Positions 4,433 through 7,079 of a stretch of DNA of 7,079 bases are shown one piece after another. The stretch lies in contig JAMCZZ010000023.1 of assembly GCA_023484645.1 (NCBI GenBank), positions 1 through 7,079 of the forward strand. Reading direction: 5' to 3'. Numbering within the stretch: position 1 is the stretch's first letter; the number at the start of each line of letters is the position of its first letter. This stretch comes from Patescibacteria group bacterium. GTDB lineage: Bacteria > Patescibacteria > UBA1384 > XYA2-FULL-43-10 > 1-14-0-10-43-13. The notes under the pieces are model-generated. The model saw only the letters and a program-made list of their open reading frames with translations, was not told where the DNA came from and ran no database searches. The position numbers were made by a program, and so were the translations under genes.

Positions 4433-5392
4433 ATGAAATTTATTTTAAATCTTTTACTTGGGATTGCTCTGCCAGTTTTTGCTGCATCAAATCTTTCATC
4501 TGACATGCCTGTAAATAAACAAAGCAATGTAGATAGAGAAAGCCGGCCTTATATTATTGAAGAAATAAGCGCGCGTGGCGAAAAAATATCAGAAACAAAA
4601 GGGATCAGTGCAGAAGGCGATCTTTTTTTGATATCTAAAGCGATCGGCGTAAATCCTTACGAAGAAGACCGGTTCTCTTCATTTCCATCGTTAAATATGG
4701 GAATGGGCGGAAAGATCACTTTATATCGGGCTCCGGATTATAAAATTAAAGATGGCAAAAAAGAATTTGTTACCAGGAGCTGGACCAAGACTGTTGGCGA
4801 CCTTTTAAGTGAAAATAAAATTGAACTGGGGCAGGACGATAAAATTAACTTCTCCCCAAGCACTCCGCTAGAATTAAACATGAACATTAATATCATTAGA
4901 GTGGCTAAAACAACTATTATTGAGTCGGAACCGATTAACTATAAGACTATTAAAAAAGAAGATCCAAATTTAGAAAAAGGTTTAACAAAGGTTGATCAGA
5001 AAGGGAAACTTGGTAAGCGTAACTTGTACTATGAAGTGACGAGAGAAGACGGCGAAGAAAAAACAAGAGTACTTAAAAAAACAGAGGTCGACACTCCTCC
5101 AGTCGATGAAAAGCTGACAATCGGTACAAAAATTGTAAGTTATGGCACAGGAGAGGCTAGCTGGTATGTTAGTTCTAATCAGATGATTGGAGCTTGTAAT
5201 ATCTTGCCTAGAGGCACCAAGGTGCGTGTAGTTAATTTGGCAAACGGTAAGAGTGTTGAAATTACTACCTCAGGCGGCGGGATTAAAACGTCTGGGAGGA
5301 TAGTTGATCTTTCAACCGCAGCGTTTCAAGCTCTGGGCGCCACTCTTGGACAGGGAACTATTGGAAATGTTAGACTAGAGAAGGTGTATTAA
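4433..5392 (+). CDS. Secreted DUF348-G5-RlpA-like cell-wall protein (YabE/Rpf2-like)
   Basis: 319-aa exported protein. Residues 1-18 form a signal peptide (Lys2, hydrophobic core, VFA-A cleavage region) without a lipobox Cys. Residues 93-159 match the DUF348 ubiquitin-like fold, including the TVGDLL and INFSPSTPL segments. Residues 160-234 match a G5 domain (EDPNLEKGLTKV, then GKLGKR and EKLTIGTK). Residues 238-317 match the RlpA/3D double-psi beta barrel (GEASWY, LPRGTKVRVVNLANGKSV, GRIVDLSTAAF). Proteins with this order act on or bind peptidoglycan outside the cell. However, the N-D-R-G-P motif of RlpA is replaced by T-S-G-G-G and the conserved His before the L-P-x-G-T motif is missing, so it may bind rather than cleave. 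There is no SD; the promoter predicts a leaderless mRNA. It probably heads an operon with the next three genes. Confidence 0.85.
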   Translation: MKFILNLLLGIALPVFAASNLSSDMPVNKQSNVDRESRPYIIEEISARGEKISETKGISAEGDLFLISKAIGVNPYEEDRFSSFPSLNMGMGGKITLYRAPDYKIKDGKKEFVTRSWTKTVGDLLSENKIELGQDDKINFSPSTPLELNMNINIIRVAKTTIIESEPINYKTIKKEDPNLEKGLTKVDQKGKLGKRNLYYEVTREDGEEKTRVLKKTEVDTPPVDEKLTIGTKIVSYGTGEASWYVSSNQMIGACNILPRGTKVRVVNLANGKSVEITTSGGGIKTSGRIVDLSTAAFQALGATLGQGTIGNVRLEKVY

Positions 5393-5415
5393 CTTATTTT
5401 GCACTGGGAGGTGTT

Positions 5416-6090
5416 ATGAGAGAGCATGAAGGAGATATGGGCGATGGTGAAGGTACGGATTCGATCGGAAAGTTGGAAGTTGCTCAAATTACAGAAGAAG
5501 CAAAAGCAGTGTCTGATCAGAAAAAAAGGCTAACACCGGAGGAAGACTCACTTGTGGGTGAAATTGTTGATAGGGAGTATCCTGACGGCGATAAAACTGC
5601 CGTCGAAGACAAAACATCAACTCAAAAAAGAATTGAAGAATTAAAACAAAATATAGGCGATGACTTTGCCAAGAAAGATAGTGCTCAAGAGTCTTCCGGT
5701 GCTGCGCTTAAATACCAAAAATTTAAAGATGCTAGAAGCACGATAATGTCTCTAGGCAGCTCCGAAGGGATTAGACACAACATTACAAAACTGGAAGAAA
5801 AGTTAAAGAAGGCTGAGGCTGAACAAGAGCAGGTAGAGGGGGCATACAAAGGAATTTTTGGTTTATTATTTAAAAAAAGAAAAGAGCAAGAATCTTCTAA
5901 AGTGGAAGCCAAAACTTTGAAAATCAAGAAGGATATTTCAGAGCAAGAAGAAAATTTAAAAAAAGTTTTACCTCTTGAAAAAGACTTTGTCGGACGAGAA
6001 GGCGATTATTTGGCAGCTATTGCAGATGAAAATAACGATCATCAAGCTAGAGCAGTTGAGACTAAGCACTCTGACTTCCCGGTAAATTAA
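5416..6090 (+). CDS. Acidic coiled-coil protein of unknown function, 224 aa
   Basis: I do not recognise this protein. It is strongly charged and rich in Glu, Lys and Asp. There is no signal peptide or clear membrane segment; a short hydrophobic patch (residues 143-152) is followed by a basic run. Two stretches look like coiled coil (about 118-142 and 155-186), and residues 1-100 are probably disordered. GGGAGG (5406-5411) precedes ATG 5416 with a 4-base gap. ATG 5437 is in frame, but its own AAGGAG lies too close, so 5416 is preferred. The gene lies 23 bases after the wall-protein gene and 9 bases before rsmA, so co-transcription is likely. It occupies the place that rnmV holds in Bacillus between yabE and ksgA but shows no similarity to that nuclease. 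A scaffold or cytoplasmic structural role is a guess only. Confidence 0.75.
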   Translation: MREHEGDMGDGEGTDSIGKLEVAQITEEAKAVSDQKKRLTPEEDSLVGEIVDREYPDGDKTAVEDKTSTQKRIEELKQNIGDDFAKKDSAQESSGAALKYQKFKDARSTIMSLGSSEGIRHNITKLEEKLKKAEAEQEQVEGAYKGIFGLLFKKRKEQESSKVEAKTLKIKKDISEQEENLKKVLPLEKDFVGREGDYLAAIADENNDHQARAVETKHSDFPVN

Positions 6091-6099
6091 TATAATTTC

Positions 6100-6942
6100 A
6101 TGGATTTTACAAATAAATCAGAATTACTTTCTTATTTAAAGCAAAAAGGTTTATGGGCGAAGAAAGGCCTGGGGCAGAATTTTTTAATTAGCAAAGAGGC
6201 TTTGGATAAAATTATTGAGGCTGCCGAATTGAAACAAGATGATATTGTGGTTGAAGTTGGACCGGGAGTTGGGACATTAACTTCTGAGCTGGTTAAGCGA
6301 GCTGGGGAGGTAGTAGCTGTTGAGATGGATAAAAAGCTCTCTGAGCTTTTAGGTCAAAATTCAAAAATCAAAGATCAAAATTGTAATTTAAAAATTATAA
6401 ATGCTGATATATTAAAGTTTAACTTAAATGAAATCGTCGGAGGCAGGAAGTATAAAGTCGTTGCCAATATTCCTTACTACATAACCTCAAAAATCATCGA
6501 ACAGTTTTTAACAGCAGAGAATAAGCCGGAGTCGATAGTTTTGTTGGTCCAAAAAGAGGTGGCGGAAAGAATTTGCGCTAAGCCGGGCGAGATGTCTGTG
6601 CTGTCCGTTTCAGTTCAGCTTTATGGTAAGCCAGAGATAGTTGGCATCGTGCCAAAAGAATCTTTTTTTCCTTCGCCGAAAGTAGATTCGGCAATTTTGA
6701 AAATAGTATTAAGTTCTCAACTCCCAGTTCTCAGTTCTGAGGAAGAAAGACCTTTCTTCCGTTTGGTCCACATAGGCTTCGCTTCTCGGAGAAAAACTTT
6801 GGCTAATAATTTATCCGCAGGTTATCTTATCACTAAGAAAACCGCCTCTGATATAATAAGACAAATAGGATTTAGCGAAAATGTAAGAGCTCAAGAATTG
6901 AGTATTGAAAATTGGAAAAAGTTGATATCAATTCTAAAATAA
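6100..6942 (+). CDS. rsmA: 16S rRNA (adenine1518/1519-N6) dimethyltransferase RsmA/KsgA
   Basis: Complete KsgA/Dim1-family enzyme, 280 aa, close to the usual family length. It uses S-adenosylmethionine to dimethylate two adjacent adenines in the 3'-terminal hairpin of 16S rRNA during small-subunit assembly. Visible motifs: LGQNFL (24-29); SAM-binding VEVGPGVGTLT (51-61); acidic ribose-binding Glu75; catalytic NIPYYITS (123-130); QKEVAERI (151-158); FFPSPKVDSA (189-198); SRRKTLANNL (229-238). There is no SD. A TATAAT at 6091-6096 lies only 3 bases before the ATG, so it is not a clear promoter, and the gene is probably read from upstream. Two heptanucleotide arrays insert Asn/Lys/Ser-rich residues near 85-94 and Ser/Leu-rich residues near 205-214, both in loops between conserved blocks. 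Confidence 0.97.
   Translation: MDFTNKSELLSYLKQKGLWAKKGLGQNFLISKEALDKIIEAAELKQDDIVVEVGPGVGTLTSELVKRAGEVVAVEMDKKLSELLGQNSKIKDQNCNLKIINADILKFNLNEIVGGRKYKVVANIPYYITSKIIEQFLTAENKPESIVLLVQKEVAERICAKPGEMSVLSVSVQLYGKPEIVGIVPKESFFPSPKVDSAILKIVLSSQLPVLSSEEERPFFRLVHIGFASRRKTLANNLSAGYLITKKTASDIIRQIGFSENVRAQELSIENWKKLISILK
6354..6381 (+). repeat. Heptanucleotide array in rsmA (TCAAAAT type)
   Basis: Four exact-length 7-base units read TCAAAAT, TCAAAAA, TCAAAGA and TCAAAAT. They encode residues 85-94 between the SAM-binding acidic loop and the next beta strand, where KsgA proteins usually have a shorter connection. Confidence 0.7.
6712..6739 (+). repeat. Heptanucleotide array in rsmA (AGTTCTC type)
   Basis: Four 7-base units read AGTTCTC, AACTCCC, AGTTCTC and AGTTCTG. 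They encode residues 205-214, the linker between the FFPSPKVDSA block and the C-terminal helical domain. Confidence 0.65.
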
Positions 6943-6977
6943 TTAATCCATAGTTTTTTCAACTGGAGGAGGTGAAA

Positions 6978-7079
6978 GTGCCAAAAGATGTTTTAGAAAA
7001 AATAGCCGGATCGCCAGCAGTTGCGCTTGATAAAACTATAGACGCCACGGAGAAAGTAGCTAAGGCTGTCCATGCCGGT
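6978..7079 (+). CDS. Partial hypothetical protein (5' end only, 34 codons)
   Basis: AGGAGGTGA (6967-6975) places a GTG start at 6978 with a 5-base gap after AGGAGG; an in-frame GTG at 6972 overlaps the SD and is less likely. The frame stays open to the window edge. The visible residues (Val-start, then PKDVLEKIAG and a Lys/Ala-rich stretch) look helical and soluble and do not identify a family. It starts 35 bases after rsmA with no clear terminator between them, so it probably belongs to the same transcript. Confidence 0.55.
   Translation, partial: MPKDVLEKIAGSPAVALDKTIDATEKVAKAVHAG

Noticed and set aside
6091..6096. TATAAT directly before rsmA
   Set aside because: Only 3 bases separate it from the ATG and there is no suitable -35 box, so transcription from it would start inside the coding region.
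1..7079. CRISPR array, tRNA or rRNA genes, transposase, toxin-antitoxin or known defence genes
   Set aside because: Reading both strands showed no regularly spaced identical repeats, cloverleaf pattern, rRNA segment or recognisable protein of these classes.

Overview
The window reads as a stretch of a small, moderately AT-rich bacterial genome, most likely Patescibacteria (Candidate Phyla Radiation), though this is inference. Supporting points are compact housekeeping genes, conserved genes that start without a Shine-Dalgarno (SD) sequence, short degenerate tandem repeats inserted inside conserved proteins, and many unrecognised small proteins. No in-frame TGA interrupts the conserved genes, so the standard genetic code fits.

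Layout. Bases 1-259 are a 30-bp perfect inverted repeat enclosing a 199-bp segment that itself holds nested hairpins, one of them a bidirectional intrinsic terminator. Bases 394-2017 carry four small proteins I do not recognise: one on the minus strand with a consensus promoter, and three on the plus strand, the last a zinc-ribbon protein. All four have strong SD sequences, and a strong terminator (2029-2069) closes the block. Bases 2160-4148 encode a complete UvrD/PcrA-type SF1A DNA helicase. Convergent to it is a 47-aa single-membrane-segment protein (4193-4336, minus), missed by length-filtered ORF calling but supported by an SD, an extended consensus promoter and a terminator. Its promoter is back to back with that of a secreted DUF348-G5-RlpA-like wall protein (4433-5392). 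That gene is followed on the same strand by an acidic coiled-coil protein (5416-6090), the 16S rRNA dimethyltransferase RsmA/KsgA (6100-6942) and the start of another gene (6978 to the window end).

How the genes work together. UvrD (repair and replication), RsmA (ribosome maturation) and the wall protein are housekeeping functions. The order wall protein then rsmA recalls the Bacillus yabE-rnmV-ksgA neighbourhood, with a coiled-coil protein where rnmV would be. The small proteins have no assignable function.

The most striking signals are four degenerate tandem arrays with an exact 7-bp period inside uvrD and rsmA (two each), the inverted-repeat element at the left edge, and the divergently transcribed small membrane protein. 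I found no CRISPR array, tRNA, rRNA, transposase or recognisable defence system.
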